Shown piece after piece: positions 10,001 to 25,000 of a DNA stretch of 32,556 bases. The translations under genes and the position numbers were made by a program. The DNA is from Christensenella sp. UBA1262 (GTDB taxonomy: Bacteria; Bacillota; Clostridia; Christensenellales; CAG-917), in the NCBI GenBank assembly GCA_002308215.1, contig DBVO01000023.1, positions 40,754 to 73,309 of the forward strand, read 5' to 3'. How positions within the stretch are numbered: the first letter of the stretch is position 1; every line of letters begins with the position of its first letter. The notes below the pieces were generated by a model. The model saw only the letters and a list, made by a program, of their open reading frames with translations. It was not told the DNA's origin and did not search any database.

Positions 10001-13000
10001 GTTAAAGATCCAAAGGGTCATTATGTAAGAAATGGTTTCACCTATAATGAAATTATTGAACAAATTTTAAGATTGCCAGCTCTTGCAGACATCCTTTCGA
10101 CAGCACTTCCTGTAGTTCGTTTCGGTGGTGAAAACTTTGTCTCAACAGAAACAGATGGTTCACTTACAGTTGGTGCATTGTTGCAACATCTTGGGCTTAA
10201 TGTATTCCTTGATTCCGCAATAGATGATGGTTTCTTAATTGATATTGGAATAAAGATTGATCTTGAAAAACTCGGTATCTTCGAAGAAGGAACAGACGAA
10301 TTAAAGGAAATTGATAAGATTCATATCACAGGTCCAAACATTTTGAGAGCAATAGAACTCAAGATAGAAGTTGACTTTGATTATGATAAAGCAAAACCAG
10401 CAAGTGAACACGCAAAAGTTGGTATTTACTTCGCAGATGGTGAACTCTTCCTTGACCTTTCAGGCATTGGCAGTGAAAAGATTAAGATTGAAGTTCAACC
10501 AATATTTGACTTGCTTGGATTTGATCTCTCAACATTTGATTTCTCCCTTGGATCAATCGTTGATACTGTAAAAGACGCACTTGCTTCTGCAGATGAAGAA
10601 GAGCCAGGCATTCTTGATGGTCTAGTTGATAGATTTACAGATGTCTCTGGTATTATTTCTATTGTCAACTCGGCAATTACTAGAATTCAACTTCAAGCAG
10701 AACAATGGGCAAAGAATCCATTACTCTACAAGATAAAAGACCTTAGTATCTTCTTCAGTGCAAACATTGTTAATGATTTGCTCTCACTTCTTGTTGGTGA
10801 TGAAATCTTCTTTGAATCATCTATTCTTGATGAGACACAAAGTGGTATCTTCTTCAACCTTGATGATGATTCATTCGCAGATGTTTATGCTGATGATATG
10901 TGGTCATTGAGACTCTTGTTTGCATTAGCAAACAAAGAAGATGTCAATGCTGACCCACTTGCAGAAGATAAGACATACAAGATTGATATTAAGCTTGGCC
11001 TCAACCTCGGTGTTCAATTTGAAAGCATTCAAACAGCAGAAAGCCTTGTTCCAAACAGCAAGAGACTTGAATTCATCAGCCTTGATGAATATCTTGAGAA
11101 TTTGCTTAATGTATTCAATGGCATCTACGAATGCACTTATGATGAAGAGACTGATCCAGCAGAAGATCAAATCTATTACACATTCTCAGAAAACAAAGCA
11201 GATGGCGATTACATTGTTAAGAACCGTACATTCCGCAAGATTATTCCAGGCGAAGGAATTGCCGAAGACACAATGCGTTATACACGTGGATTTGCACTTG
11301 TTAACAGCGGAATTGTGTATAATGTGAACTTCGTTCAAAATGATGAAGGCAACTATGAATATGATGCAGAAAATGATATTTATGTAGCGTACGCAGGCGC
11401 AGGCGCGAACAATAGATATAATGCTCAAATAGACGTAGCTCTTGGCGAGAATGTAAAGCTTTATAACAGAAATGATCTTGAAACATATACAGATCAAAAT
11501 ATTTCACTTAGCATAGCAGGTCTTATTTACTTCAATACTTCTGGTGTTGAAACATACAATATCGGCAACTTAGTGAGCAACCTACTTGGCGAAATGCTCA
11601 TGGAACTCAAGACTCTTGAGGCATTTAATAATGGTATTGGTTTCAAACTTAGCCTGAACCTTGACCTTGCAGCTATTGATTTTGGTGCACTTCTTGGTGG
11701 TGATTTTGATTTAATGGAATTCATCACAGAAAGTGACTTCACAAAGATTGAATTAGCACTCGAACTTATCGAACTTGATGAATATAATGCATTCAAGAAG
11801 ATTAGAAAGAGTGATGGAACTTTACAAGACAGAGTACTTGGCGGTATCTATATGAGCCATGGTTCACTCTACCTTGATGCAACAGAACTTGTTAATGTTG
11901 CTGAAAACTACTCAAGAATCGATAACTTTATGGATCTTGTAGCAGTTGTAATAGACAAAGGCAAGAATGCAATTGATTCTCTTAAGAACTTGTTTGGTGG
12001 CAGTGAAGAAGAAGCTCAAACCGCAGCTGAGAGTGAAGAAGAGATTCTTCATGATGCAATTCTCGCTCTTGTTTATAGCGATACAGCATTCCAAATTCAA
12101 ATCACACGTTCTATTATCTCACTTCTCATAGCATCAATTTTGCCAGATCTTGGTTCTATTGATGAAATCTTTGATATGTTTGATATTTCACTTAATATCA
12201 AGCATGGTGAAGAAGTCTTCTCAAAGATCTCTGACATTGAAGATGCAGAATTTAGAGCTAAGTTCGAAGACGAATATAAGGCTGATAAATATGCATATTT
12301 TGCAGATGAAGACTATAGCGAAGAAGATAATGTAAATGGTAAATATGCAGCAGCAAATATTGGTGGAATTGAAAGATATTTGCCAATTAATGTTTATAAA
12401 CTCTATCATGAGGAAACAATTGATGCTAAGACAGTAATGGTTGCCAATGAGAATAATGCGTTTATTGATGGTAAGACTAACTATATTACTTACAATGGCA
12501 CGTTCTATGAGGTAATCAATTTGCGCACAAGAAGAATTGGCTATGTCAAGGATCCAGATGTTGCTATTAGCGATGCATACTATCGTTCAACAAGATATTA
12601 CTCAAGACTTGATGAATTCTTTGTTGGCCTTGATATCGCAGTTGGCAGCATGAATCTCGGATTTGAAGTTGGTGGTATTTCCTTCGGCTTCGGCGCAGGT
12701 CAAACATTGCTTCCTGATTATATTAGAGACAGTAAAGCTCACACATATATTGACGAACATGGTGATGAGCTTGTTTACAATGCACTTGATCCAGATGCTA
12801 TTGAGCGTACTGAAGATTTGAGTACGAACCCATTCTATGACACAGTTATTAGAGTGGCATTCTCAGTAGAAATTGACTTCTCAATTACAGAAAGCATATT
12901 TGACTTCGGCAAGATATTACATAATATCTTGGGTGATATCAATGGCGTTGTATTTGAAGCTCCACATACAGCAAAGCATTTCTCTTCTGCACACTTCCGT

Positions 13001-16000
13001 CTTGATTTCAGTTTGATGTTAGATATGTATGACATCACAAATTCTGAACTCAAAGTAGAACTTATTGCTATTACTGAAACTGGCTATGAATCCAAGTGGC
13101 TCGGTCTTTACTATCTCAACAATGCACTCTATATTGATGCTGAAGAATTCTTCAACATCCCTAAAATTGCAATCAATGGTTTGAATATTAGAGACATGTT
13201 GTTCCAACTCATTGGTGAAGATATCTTCATTGACTGGGATGAAATCGGAGCATCTAGCGCAGAAGCTTTGGCTGCAGATGATGGCATTGATTTCAGCAAT
13301 AAAGAACTTGCTCTTGCAATTCTTATAAGTAAGAACAATCTTGCAATCGGTATTGGTGATAAGTTGTTTGACTATATCATTGGTCTTTTAACAGATCTTA
13401 CTAATATCGATTTCGAATCCATAATCTATACAGCAATTGATGGTAACTTGGCAGTAACACTCAATACAGAAGACGGTATTGATCTTGAAGCAGCTGCTGG
13501 CTTGAATATTGCTGGTGATAGATATAATGTCGTTGGTGATGTTGAAAATTATCATGATGAAATTCTTGCTAATTTGAAGAACGATAATGCTAAGTATTAT
13601 ATCTTCGAAGAAGAAGATCCAACACCTGGTTCACAAGCTGGTTATTATATTGAATCGGATAATGCTCAATATTATCGCGCGGTGACACCTGTTGATCCAG
13701 CAGGAAAGCGCTATGTGAGATATGAAGTTGTTCTCAACAACGCACAAGATTCATTCAAGAAGAGAATGGTTCTTGATCTTGATGAGAAGGGCATCCCACA
13801 ATATGGCCCAGAAGTTAATGTCCAAAATGCTGATATGGTATATGCATTAACAGAAGGCGATTCAGTTAATAAAGCATATGTCGCAGATGGCGGCAAATAT
13901 GATATTGACCTTAAGTTAGTACTTGGTATTCGCGATCTTGATGTACAATTCATCAATTCTAGAAACTATGCACTCACAGAGGAAGACCTTGATAAGTACA
14001 CAAGCCTCAATGACCTTGATCGTATTAGTCTCTCTGAAACAATTGAATTGGATGCAAGTTTGAAGAAGTCTGAAACAGATGAACGCGAAAACGATATCGA
14101 TCTTAGCGAACTCATCGAATACTTCTTGCCAGGTATAAGCAGTGAAGAAGTTATTACTTTGATTAGTGCAAGTTCAGATAGCGGAAAAGATGTTGACAGA
14201 AAGTTCTGGCTTACAGTAACAGTCGACATCCAACTTTCAGCACTCATGAACTATTTGCGTACAACTAAGTTTGATATGGGTACAGAAGAAGATCCAGATG
14301 CTATCACATATGTAACAAAACTTATTGATGGCATTAAAGGTTTGCTTGACGGAGGCTTTAGCCTTGATAAAGTATTGGATATTGTTCTTGACGTCGCAAG
14401 TTACATTGGTATTTCCATTGTAATTACAACACAAAACGGTCAAGAGAGAGAAAAAGGTATTGAACCTCACACAGTATTTGGTATTTATCTTGTCGGTGGT
14501 TCATATAAACTTATGTCTGCAAACGAATATGTTGAAGCTGATGATGATTATGTATCTCCAGACTTTAGATATAGCCATTACTATGAGAATAGTAAGGGTA
14601 GCTATATCTATGATGGACATAACTTTGTGTACAATCATGATCCAAATTATATTGGAACACGTTACTCATTTGACTCATCATATTGCTATAGAAACCCACT
14701 TGGCGAATATAAACGCGAAAATGGTGGTATCTATATCGACCTTAGCTATTTCAACCTCCCAAGCCTTGTTATTAACAGCAAGACAATGAGAAATCTCGTT
14801 GCAAATCTGCCAAACTTAATTGCAAGCTTTACTTCTAGCGACGCACAAGTAGCTGATGAGGATGAAGAAGAAAGCAGTGGTGGTCTTAGCCTTCCACTTA
14901 TTGATGATACTGTCAGTGAGTATCTAAAGACATTTATCTTTGGTCTTAGAATGACATCGTCCTACATTGCGCTTATGCTCAACCCAGACTATATTAACCA
15001 AATTTTGAAACTCATTGGTGGTGAAGACTTTACACTTCAATTTGGTTATGACTTTGTCAATAAGCCAGAAGTTAAGATTTATGCTGATAACCACAGATAT
15101 AAATATCTCAGCACAGATGAGATTTTAGCAGAAGTTAAGGCAGCAAAAGAAGCATATGATGTAGACCCAACTACAGAGAATCGTGATGCATGGCAACTAG
15201 CAGTTGCAGAAGTTGAAAAATTGTTCAACAACACAAGATATAGATTCACGGTTGAAAAAGTCGATGATATCGATGATGGTATGTATTGGATTGATGAGGA
15301 TGGCGCTTATGCATTGAAGACAGATATGACTGTTTCAGAGCGCAAGAATTATGATCGCGAAGTTGAAGCAGGAACCAAGTTCTATTACAACGTAAGCACA
15401 ATAGATACATACGTAAAAGTTGGTACAGATTATGTCAAATACGTTAATGCAACTACTGCTCAAATGAGAAGCGTGGAGAACAACGCACAACTATACTCAT
15501 TGTATGGTGTTACATTCCCACAACTCTATTTGCTCACAACAGATTATGAGCCAGTAGATGAAATTTTGGCAGCACAACTTTATTGTGTTGATGTTCTTGC
15601 AGAGCGCAACCCACTCATCGGTATCCAACTCTATCTCTGGAACTATGAAGTTGCACTCAATATCAAGATGCCAAACATTAAGGCTGATGAATTTATTTAC
15701 ATCACTGGCGCTGATGCAATTGCAGCTCACGTAGATGCTCCTATTGCTGCTCGTTATGCAACAGAAAGCAAAGAGCTTTTGACAGCAGTGGATAGAGTAC
15801 AAGATGGTCTCTATCAATGGAAAGCTGACTACTATACAGCAGATGCATTTGATGTAGTCAAGTACAATGCAAATCCACGTCAATATGAATATAAGAATAA
15901 GTACTACATTATCGATGGTACAACTCTCTGCACAATCGATACGGACAATAAGTACATCCCAGTTGGCGCACCAATTCCAGATTACATGTACGAAATTGCT

Positions 16001-19000
16001 GAGAATGGAGCAGTATATTATATTCATGTTCCAGATGAAGGCTACTTCAAACTTCAAAGATCATTCGTATATAGACTTACAAAATATGACCTTGATGGAA
16101 AGCGTCTATTGTCAGTTGAAGAAGCATCATCAAGCGAGTTTGAAGATCCAACATCATATTATGTACGTGACGTTCAAACTAGTGCAATTACAATCCCAGA
16201 TTTCTCAACATCAGCATATGACGCATATGCATATGATGATTTTATTGACACAGACGATGTATTCTATGTATCAATGAAACTCGCAGGAAGAATCGCATTT
16301 GAAGGCGGTAAGATGTACTTCGACTATGACAAGTACAGAACCCTTTATAATGCAGATCCACTTCATACACTTACACTTGGTCCAACAGATTTGGATATCA
16401 CAAACGATGAATGGGCAATGCTTAGATTGATCTCATTCAAGTACTTCCATGGTGACTATGTGCAAGTTACTGATAGAGCTGAAGCCAACCAACTTAAGAA
16501 AGACGGCGAACTCTTTATTTGGGCGAACTCAGAACTCGGCGAGAAATATGATGGTGTAAATGAACCATTGAACCAAGTTCTCAGCGGAATCCTTGGCAGC
16601 ATGCAAGGTTACTTCCAAGTCACAGAGAAGACTAAGATGGAAATCTTCTTCGAAATCAAACTCAATATGAGCTTTGAAATCAACTTTACACCAGCATTTA
16701 ACATCATCGTTCGTGACCTCGACCTTGCTATTGATGCTTGGGGTAGACAAGAAGATTTGAAGACAAATCCACTTACTACAGATGAAGATGATTATGAGTA
16801 TGTAACAGCAGAAGAAAGAAAGAACTATTCTGGCGAACTCTTCTATGGTTCATTGACTCACGTACTTGGCATCTACTATTCTAACGACCATGATACAGGC
16901 GAAGCTGGTCTCTATGTTGACCTTAGCTGGTTGCTTGGAAATGGTGGCAAGATCTACATTGATCTTAGCGAATATACAATTGAAGATGTTATCAGCGGAC
17001 TCGTTGGTGATTTGTTAGGAGGCAATTCAAGTGATGCTCTTGCAGCAGATGATGAGGTTGTATATCAATCTCCAGATGATGCATCACTTTATCTCAGCAT
17101 ATTCACAAATGCTCTTGCACTTGAGCTTTCAACAAGCTTCTTGAAGGTTCTTATTGCAGAACTTGCCCCAGATTCAGGCAATATTTTGGATATGCTTCCA
17201 AACGCAAAGATTTATCTCAAGCAAACACTCAATCCATATGATTTAACACTTGGCTTGTTGCTCTATAACGAAAAGGGCACAGTCCCAGTTTTGGATGTTA
17301 AGCTTCAAGTATTTGGTTTGAATGGTAATGGAACTGATGAATCTTCTTATGTCGATTTCGGTAGAGAAGAAGAATTCCGTGCTAGAGAGAATATTGAAGA
17401 ACCAAGCTACATCTTCTATTATGCAAACTTCTATAGTGATAACGAAAATGGTAACTTTGCAAAGAATGGCGTCTATAAAGGTTATATGCCAGCAAGCAAT
17501 GTTGATTTCACATTGAAGCCAGATGGAAACTATAAGAAAGTTGCAGATGAATATGTTGCTCTTTCTAGAGAAGAACTTACTTCTTATACTGGTGACAGAT
17601 ATGCAGCTAATGCATCTTATGAGAGACTCTCTCTTAGCGAGAAAGAATTCGTCCCAGTTCTTGAAAAGTCAAGATACGCTTATGGTTCAGTATGGCAAGA
17701 TCAATATAATGGATATCTCTATGATGTAAACGGCAACGTTCTCTTTGATAATCAACTTTACAGAGACATTGTTGATACAAGAGTGTTCCATGAATATACA
17801 GGTCCTCTATATATTATGAACGTGCACGAGAACAACAAGCTTGAATACGTTACAAAGCTTAATCTCACTGGCTTTACAGCTGAAGGCGATTTGCAATATA
17901 TTTTGAAGGATCAAGCACCTACTGAATTGGTCGACGCTTGTGTGGCAAATGGTATTGGCACTCTTACACTTAGAGGTGTTGAATGCTACCCAGTTGATTA
18001 CAATGGCGACGGAACTACAGATAGAGATGAAGCTGATCGTATCGCAAACAGCGTAACAGTTTACAAAGCAGTTCAAAACTTTACAGACTATACAAGAGTC
18101 GGAGCAATGAACCTCAATGATATTATTAATGGTATTTCTGGAGGCAACTTCGAAATAGCATCGTTGCTTGAAGGATTTGACACCTTTAATACAGTTGAAC
18201 TTAACCTTAACATCGACCTTGGTCTTAGACTTAAGGATGTTATCAACTGGACAAATATCATGACAGAGTTCATCGGCGATTCTGCTATAGCAGAAACAGT
18301 TTTCTTCCTTGCAACATCCTTGACAGCAGACGATCATTCATTCGAGAGTACAATTGGTCTTGATATAGCATTACATCTCTATATCAATGTCCAAAGCTTA
18401 CTCAATGCACTTATGGATGAGGATGGATTTGACCTCGTTAAAGGTCTTGAAGGATCCAAGATCTTCGCTGAAATCGTTTACAACACTAACTTCCATGGTG
18501 ATGATAAGCCAAAGATGAAGTTGTGGATAGAAATTGAAGATGGCAAGCTCAATGGTTATATTGACATGAAGGAAATTGGTGAGATTGTTGGTCTCGGTGA
18601 TTACTTCTCATATGGCCTTGTAGAAGGTGTTGATGTCAACAACCTCCTCAGCCAAGTTTCAGGTTTGCTTGGTGGACTTGGCTCAGCTTCAACAGAAGCA
18701 CTTGCGACTGCAGATGATGAAGAAATTGTTTCAACGGGTGTTCTTCCAGAAAACATTTGGAACATTGTTAATGCTATCATCGGTAGACTTCTTATCGCAG
18801 ATGACTTTGTAACAATCGGTCTTGATGAGAACCTCATGAACGGTCTTATCAAACTCCTCATTGGCGGCGACAATGATGACCTTGTTGACATCATTGCTCT
18901 CTTGCCACACCTTAGAACAACAAATGATAGAAATACATCAGGTATTACAATTAACTTCTATGGCACAGCTCCAACTATTGACCTTAACTTTGGTTGGGTA

Positions 19001-22000
19001 GTAGGAAAAGAATACGAGCTTGAAGTTTCTGAATATAATGCAAAATATGGTGTACATGGTTCTCAACACGATGGTGAAAATATAGTGGCGAACCAAGCAG
19101 GCATTGCATTTGATAGCGAAGGCAAAGTAATCGTTTCTACTAAGGAATATGCACTCAAAGGATTTGCTTATCCAAGTTGGGCTGGTGACAGCTATAAGTG
19201 GGATGGTGAAGAATTCGTTGTTGATGCAGCAGGTAAGTATTTGAAACTTGGTGACTTTAACTTGTTCGTAAGCATCTATGGATTGACAGCAGATGTCAAC
19301 AAACCATTCACTTATGGCACAGCACAAGAAACCATGATGAGAGATGAGTTTGATAACGATATTAGCGATCAATTCGTTAAGTTCGAAGATGCTCACTTTG
19401 GCATTGACCTTGCAATTGGTGTTGCAATTTATGGTAGCGGACCAGCTGGCGATGCAAATATTATTGATCTCAGCGAAATGCTTGACCTCATCCTTGGTCT
19501 CGTAGCTCCAAACAGCGCAATTTCTGGATCAACTCTTAGATTGAACATTGTTAACGAACTTGGTTATTCAGATCGTGACTTTGTAACACTTAATATCAAA
19601 GCATACATCTCTAATAACAAGTTTAATCTTGATCCTGCAAATGGTGAATTGTTTAACGTACAAGCAGCAATCACGCTTGTGCTCCACAGAGATTCTGGCG
19701 ACAAGATTCTCCTTGGCGCATATCTTGACCACGACAACGTATATCTTGATCTCAGCGAAATCCTTGGCGAAACAGCAAAGATCTCTATTACAAACCTTGG
19801 TGTTAATAAGCTTCTTGCTGAATTGTTGAGCGGCCTTGTTCAAGCAAACGATGCAAGCGAAGCAATGGCAGCAGGTGCTGATGAGATTGCTTATATCGAA
19901 AGCACAATGATGGATGTCCCATACGTCTTCATCAAGGTCAACCCAAGAAAGATCTTGCTCCAACTCAACGCAGACGTTGTCAACGCTGTCTATAAGAAGA
20001 TCATGGCAATCCGTGGACAAGAGCAAAAGAACCTTATCCCAGATATTGGTGACTTGATGCTTAAGTCATACACTGATGCAGATGGTACACACCTTAGCTT
20101 GAACCTTAGATTTAGTGATGGCTTCTATGCTTGCTTGTCTATCCCAACGCTCAAGCTCACAAAGGCAGCTCCATCAGGCCTCACAATTTCTGATGCAGAA
20201 AAACTTGAATATCAAGAAGCAATCACATCTGATGCATCAAAGGGTGGTCTCGTCGGTGGTGGAGACCTCGAAGTCAAACTTAGCACAATTGGTTTGCACC
20301 TCGGCATGAACATCACGATGACTTCTGAGAACCACTTAGAATCATCTGAGCCAGAACTCTATAATAAGAGCTTGTTTGGTTGGCTTGAAAAAACACTTGC
20401 ATCCCTCCTTAGCGGAACAGAAGCTGTAGGTAGTTTCGTTGCACTCTCTTCAGCTGAACTTGAAACATACACTGGTAAGCGCTATAAGATAGTTTATAAC
20501 GAAGATCCTCAAGGCTTATATAAGAAGAGTGGTAATAACTATGTAAGAATTGCTACAAGCACAAGTGAGTGGACAAGCACAACTCTTACAAGATATTCAC
20601 AATCTTACGTAGAAGATGAAGAAGGCACATACAAGTTTGTAATGGCAGATATGAGCTTCACATTCACATCTACGCCAATTGAAATCTTCATCGACCTCAA
20701 AGCTAACGTTAACTTGCCAGCAATTTTGCAATATGGTATTGCAGGTATCTTGTTCAGCGATTTGGCTCTTGAAATTAACATGGGCGCTCCAATTAATAAG
20801 ACGTTCATGAAGTTGTATTATCTTGGTTCTTCAAGACTTACAGATACACCAGCTGAAGGATTAAGACATCAACTTACTGCAACAGATACAGGCGTATATT
20901 CAGACGCAATCTATATTGATGCAACAGGTCTTGGACTTGGCAAGATTAAGTTCCAAGGTCTTGCAGGCCTCCTTGGTGCACAACCAGGCGGTCCAATTGC
21001 TGATGCACATACAGCATCTGAAGGAAATTCAGCAGCAGATCAAGCAGCGGCAGCAGCTGCACTCTTCCTTGAGATTAGTCTTGAGAATGGTAGAACATCA
21101 GTAACATTTGATAAGAGCCTCTTAGAGTTTGCTATTGGTCTCTTGAATCTTGATTTGCCATTCGATTTGCCAGATTTGCAATCTGTTGATTTGTCTCTCA
21201 TCTCTGATGGTGGCAACCTCAACGAAATTAACCTCAATGCACTTCTTGACACAGTCGGAACTGCAGCAAATATTCAAATCAAACCAATTACACTTGGTTT
21301 CGGATCAGGCTTCCTTGACAGAGAATCTCTTGTAGACGAAGTTAAGACAGGTTATGCTGGTATAACATACTCAAAGACAGCAGGTTTGTTCAGCCTTATT
21401 CAAAACGTTCTTGATGGATTGAATCCAGGTCTCTATATTGAAGTGCAAAACAACATCAGTGAATATGTTTCATCTGGTACAGGAAGTGTAACTTCATCAT
21501 CTGGTACTTCAAATGTTAAACTTAGACTTAACAAAGCATATAACGAAATCAAGAATGGTGAGAAACACTACATGTTGGCAGCAACTATTGTTGCAACTCA
21601 TCCAAAGGCAAGTAAGACTTTGAATGCAAGCTTGAACATCGGTTCAAACAACATTTACGTTACAGGCCTTGACTTCTTGAGTGGTCTTGGTGATGCAATC
21701 GTTGGTTGGTTGATCCCACTTGCTCTTGAAGATGACAACACTTCATTCATTGATAACTTGCTTACATGGGTAGATGACAATGGAAATGAGCAAAAAGGCT
21801 TAGTAAGAGGTATTGATGGTGATAATGGCACATGGTCATATCCAAAGAACACACCAGGCAGCAGTGGCGGCGGATCACAAGAAAAGATTGATGGTATCAA
21901 ACATACTGCTCCAGATGGAAAGACCGTAACATATAGCTATCCACTTGAACTCAAGAATCTTGTCAAGAAACTTGAAGTAAATCTCTTCAATAATAATGGA

Positions 22001-25000
22001 TATGTTCCATATTATAGTGGCATGGGCACTGTTGCGAATACCAACCGCTTCGTATCATTGCATATCGAGCTCAACCATAGAGCATACAATGAATTGTTAC
22101 TCTTCGTTTATACACTTGTTCTTAACTTGTTTAAGGATAAGATCGATGATGGCGATATAAACGGTGGTTATAAGTACTTCGTTAATAATGGTTCATTAGA
22201 GAGCACATCATGCGCTGGCGTATTGGATGGTCTTAACACAAGATATAAGACATATGTTAATAACCCAACTGATGCTAACTTTAATGCAATGGTCACATAC
22301 ATGAAGAATTACATCAGTGGTATTCCATACACACTTGAACACTTCTTGATGCAATGTGTCGTTATGCCAGCTATTAACATGAACTTGTATGGTGCAATTG
22401 ACTTGGTTGAATGGGCAGAACATGCGCTTCAAAATATCGCATCACTTATTGGTACACTCTTGCCAATCCCATTCTCAGAAGGAACATATAATCCAAATAT
22501 TAACCTCTACATTGACTTGAACCCAACTGCAGCAGATTATGGCCGCAGCGGTAAAACAATGTTGCCAGGTATTCAAGCAATTGAAATCATGGTCAACTGC
22601 AAGAAGAATGGTACTGGTACAGGTATGACAACAGGTACAAACTATTGGTTCTTGCGTATCAATCCACTTAGCGCTGAAGATTCATCAATCAAGACTGGTA
22701 TGCTTGCATTTAATGAATCTGCAGAAGCTGCTGAAACTGATATTAACCTTGGTGATGCATATATCACAATTACAGATCCAGCAACAAGAGAAGGTACACT
22801 TACTGCAAGTGGTAGCACAAAGAGCATTGAGCTCAGAGACGCGTACTTAACAGATAAGAACTACTTCCCACAATATGCGGATGTCACATTCTTGCAGAAA
22901 GATGGAGGCAACTACTTACATTCCTACAAAGAAGGTAGTTATAAAGCATCTCGTGGTACGAGAATCGTTTGGGATGCTTCATCAGTTGACCTAACACCTC
23001 CATCAGCAGAATCAAGTGAGACAAGAAGACTTGCTGGTTATGTATATGGTTATGCTCTCAACACAGTCATGTATGCAATTCCAGTCTACGTGACAGATGG
23101 TAGAACAGTTACAGACGTTAAGTCTTATACATACGATAGTGCTTCTGGTAGCTGGAAAGCTAAGAAGATTAAAGTTGATATTAACGAAAATGCAAAGATC
23201 TTCGGCAATCAATTGCCAGACTTAGTACAACTCGTATTCAATGATGGCGCTAAGATCTTCGGCACAGTCCAAGGCGGATCAGCACTCATTGGTACGAATA
23301 TTAATATCAATAATGTAACAAATAATACATTTGAGTCTACTAAGACCGAAACAGGTGTTAAGGTTTACACAACTGTTCCTGCATACACTGCAGCTCTTGT
23401 AAAGAATCCAGATGGAACATACTTCAAGTACTCACCAACAGATGACCCAGGTGAATATTATGTTGTAGATCGCAGCTTGTTGCCACCATCATCCAACTAT
23501 CCAGCTGGTATCATTACTTGGGATACAAGCAATTATAAATATGATTGGAAGGGTGCAACAGATAAATCTGGCAAACTCGAAATCAGTTATACATATCAAT
23601 GGGGCTTCAGTGCAACATGTAAGGGAACAATTGAAATTGACACAGTCAATTATGAGATTGAGACACTTAATAAGTTCTCATTCGTAAATGGATCATCTAT
23701 CAAGTCGCTTGATAATCTTGATGCATTTGCTTTAACAGCAGATCAATCAGATCTTGAGGCATACATCAACAACATTAAGACTGTAAGCGGTACAACAACA
23801 GGCAATGGCAAGATCACAAACATGAGCGTTAAGTGGGATCTCACAAATCTCAGAAAGGCAATTGCAGATCTTGGCAAAGATGCAGATAATCATACCAATT
23901 ATTACAAAGGTCTCGATGTAGAAGTAACAGCATATGTTGGCGGCGATGTATTTAAGGTCATCTCCGTAAAAACTGATGCAGAAGATGGCGGACTCCTTGG
24001 CGGCGGCAGCAGCGCAAATGAATATGGATTTGTAGGTAAAGGTTCAACAGATCCAAATTATGCAACAGCAGGCCATATTGCTCAAGCTTTCAAAGTTAGA
24101 GTAAAAGTTAAACCATACACATATGATAGTATCCCTGCAAAGGGCGCATTGGTATTTGATCCATATTCAGCAGAGCAAATCAGCGGTGCATCATTCTCAG
24201 TTGAGCGTCAAATCAACTTTAGAAATGGTACAAGAACTGCAACTCCAAAGAGTATGAATGAAAACCTCCTTTCAATTGATGCTCCATACTTCTATGTTGG
24301 TGGTGAATACATCAACGCATATGGCAATGGCCTTAAGATTGGTGATATTACTTATAACGGATATAGTGGCTCAAGACTTTATGCAAAACTTACAATAGGT
24401 ACAGCATACAGCGGCAAACAAGTTGTATATGCACCAATCACAATTAATGCATTGAAGCAACAAGTTACACCATTAAGAGTTGGACATGAAGATGTATTTA
24501 ATCCAGAGTGGTATAGCAATGTATCTGTAATCGAAAATGTCTCATTCGGCAGTGGTATCGTTCACGATATGGTGCCAGATTGGACAACAATTAAATACTT
24601 CAAAGAACAAAATGCAAAGACTCCACTTGCTAATATCTATGCAGGCGGCACAGTTTTTGCACAAGTCAAAGCATACGTAAAAGATGGCAATACAAATATT
24701 GGATGCCCGAAGGATAAAGATGGAAATGATATTCCACAAACTATTACTCTTAAACTTACTGTTGAACAACAGAAGATAACAAATGTTAAATTCTTCTATA
24801 ACAATGGTTTGCAAGGTGGCAGAGATATTTATAGCACTAAGGACGGAGCACCTCTTGTTTCAACACTTAGCGAGTCAGTCCTTAAGAACCCAGATAACTA
24901 TGTCGGTACAGTCTATGCACAAACCCATATGGTTAACATGACTGCATATGGTATTGATCCACTCAACTACGTATTGCATCCAGAAGATTACTTCAAGATT

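Larger units (their letters stand above)
5642..21060 (+). repeat. recurring Ala/Asp/Glu/Ser-rich linkers (SSDALAADDE type)
   Basis: A short low-complexity acidic linker follows the GLYY anchor in 13 of the 14 repeats, usually by about 40-60 residues. Approximate positions: 5642, 6464, 7300, 8560, 9355, 10577, 12001, 13250, 14835, 17028, 18690, 19853 and 21000. SSDALAADDE is identical at 6467-6496 and 17028-17057, although one Ser uses TCT in one copy and AGT in the other and both Ala codons after Leu differ. The spelling is therefore conserved at protein level. Likely roles are exposed flexible loops or protease-sensitive hinges. Only the first repeat lacks it. Confidence 0.7.
4382..21290 (+). 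repeat. about 14 copies of an unrecognised alpha/beta repeat in the giant lipoprotein
   Basis: Each copy carries a beta-hairpin of type GLYYxxGxLYID, then a strand K-x-x-I, a short Leu-rich helix, a linker, and a segment of type x-I-x-L-x(6)-L-I-x-L-L-x-G. The anchor Tyr falls near residues 159, 483, 808, 1078, 1518 (degenerate), 1767, 2169, 2643, 3063, 3522/3604 (split), 4318, 4879, 5267 and 5632. The shortest spacings are 250-325 residues; longer ones hold Tyr-rich inserts. Alternating hydrophobic residues suggest amphipathic sheets, as in LolA/LppX-like or TULIP-like lipid-binding folds, but this is a guess from pattern only. The DNA of the copies has diverged, so they are old duplications, not recent tandem expansion. 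Confidence 0.75.

Noticed and set aside
15497..16057. 186-codon open frame on the minus strand, and many similar ones inside the giant gene
   Set aside because: These are shadows. The sense strand uses few TTA, CTA and TCA codons in places, which removes antisense stops. Translations are Cys/Ile/Asn-rich with no motif, and no ribosome sites were seen.
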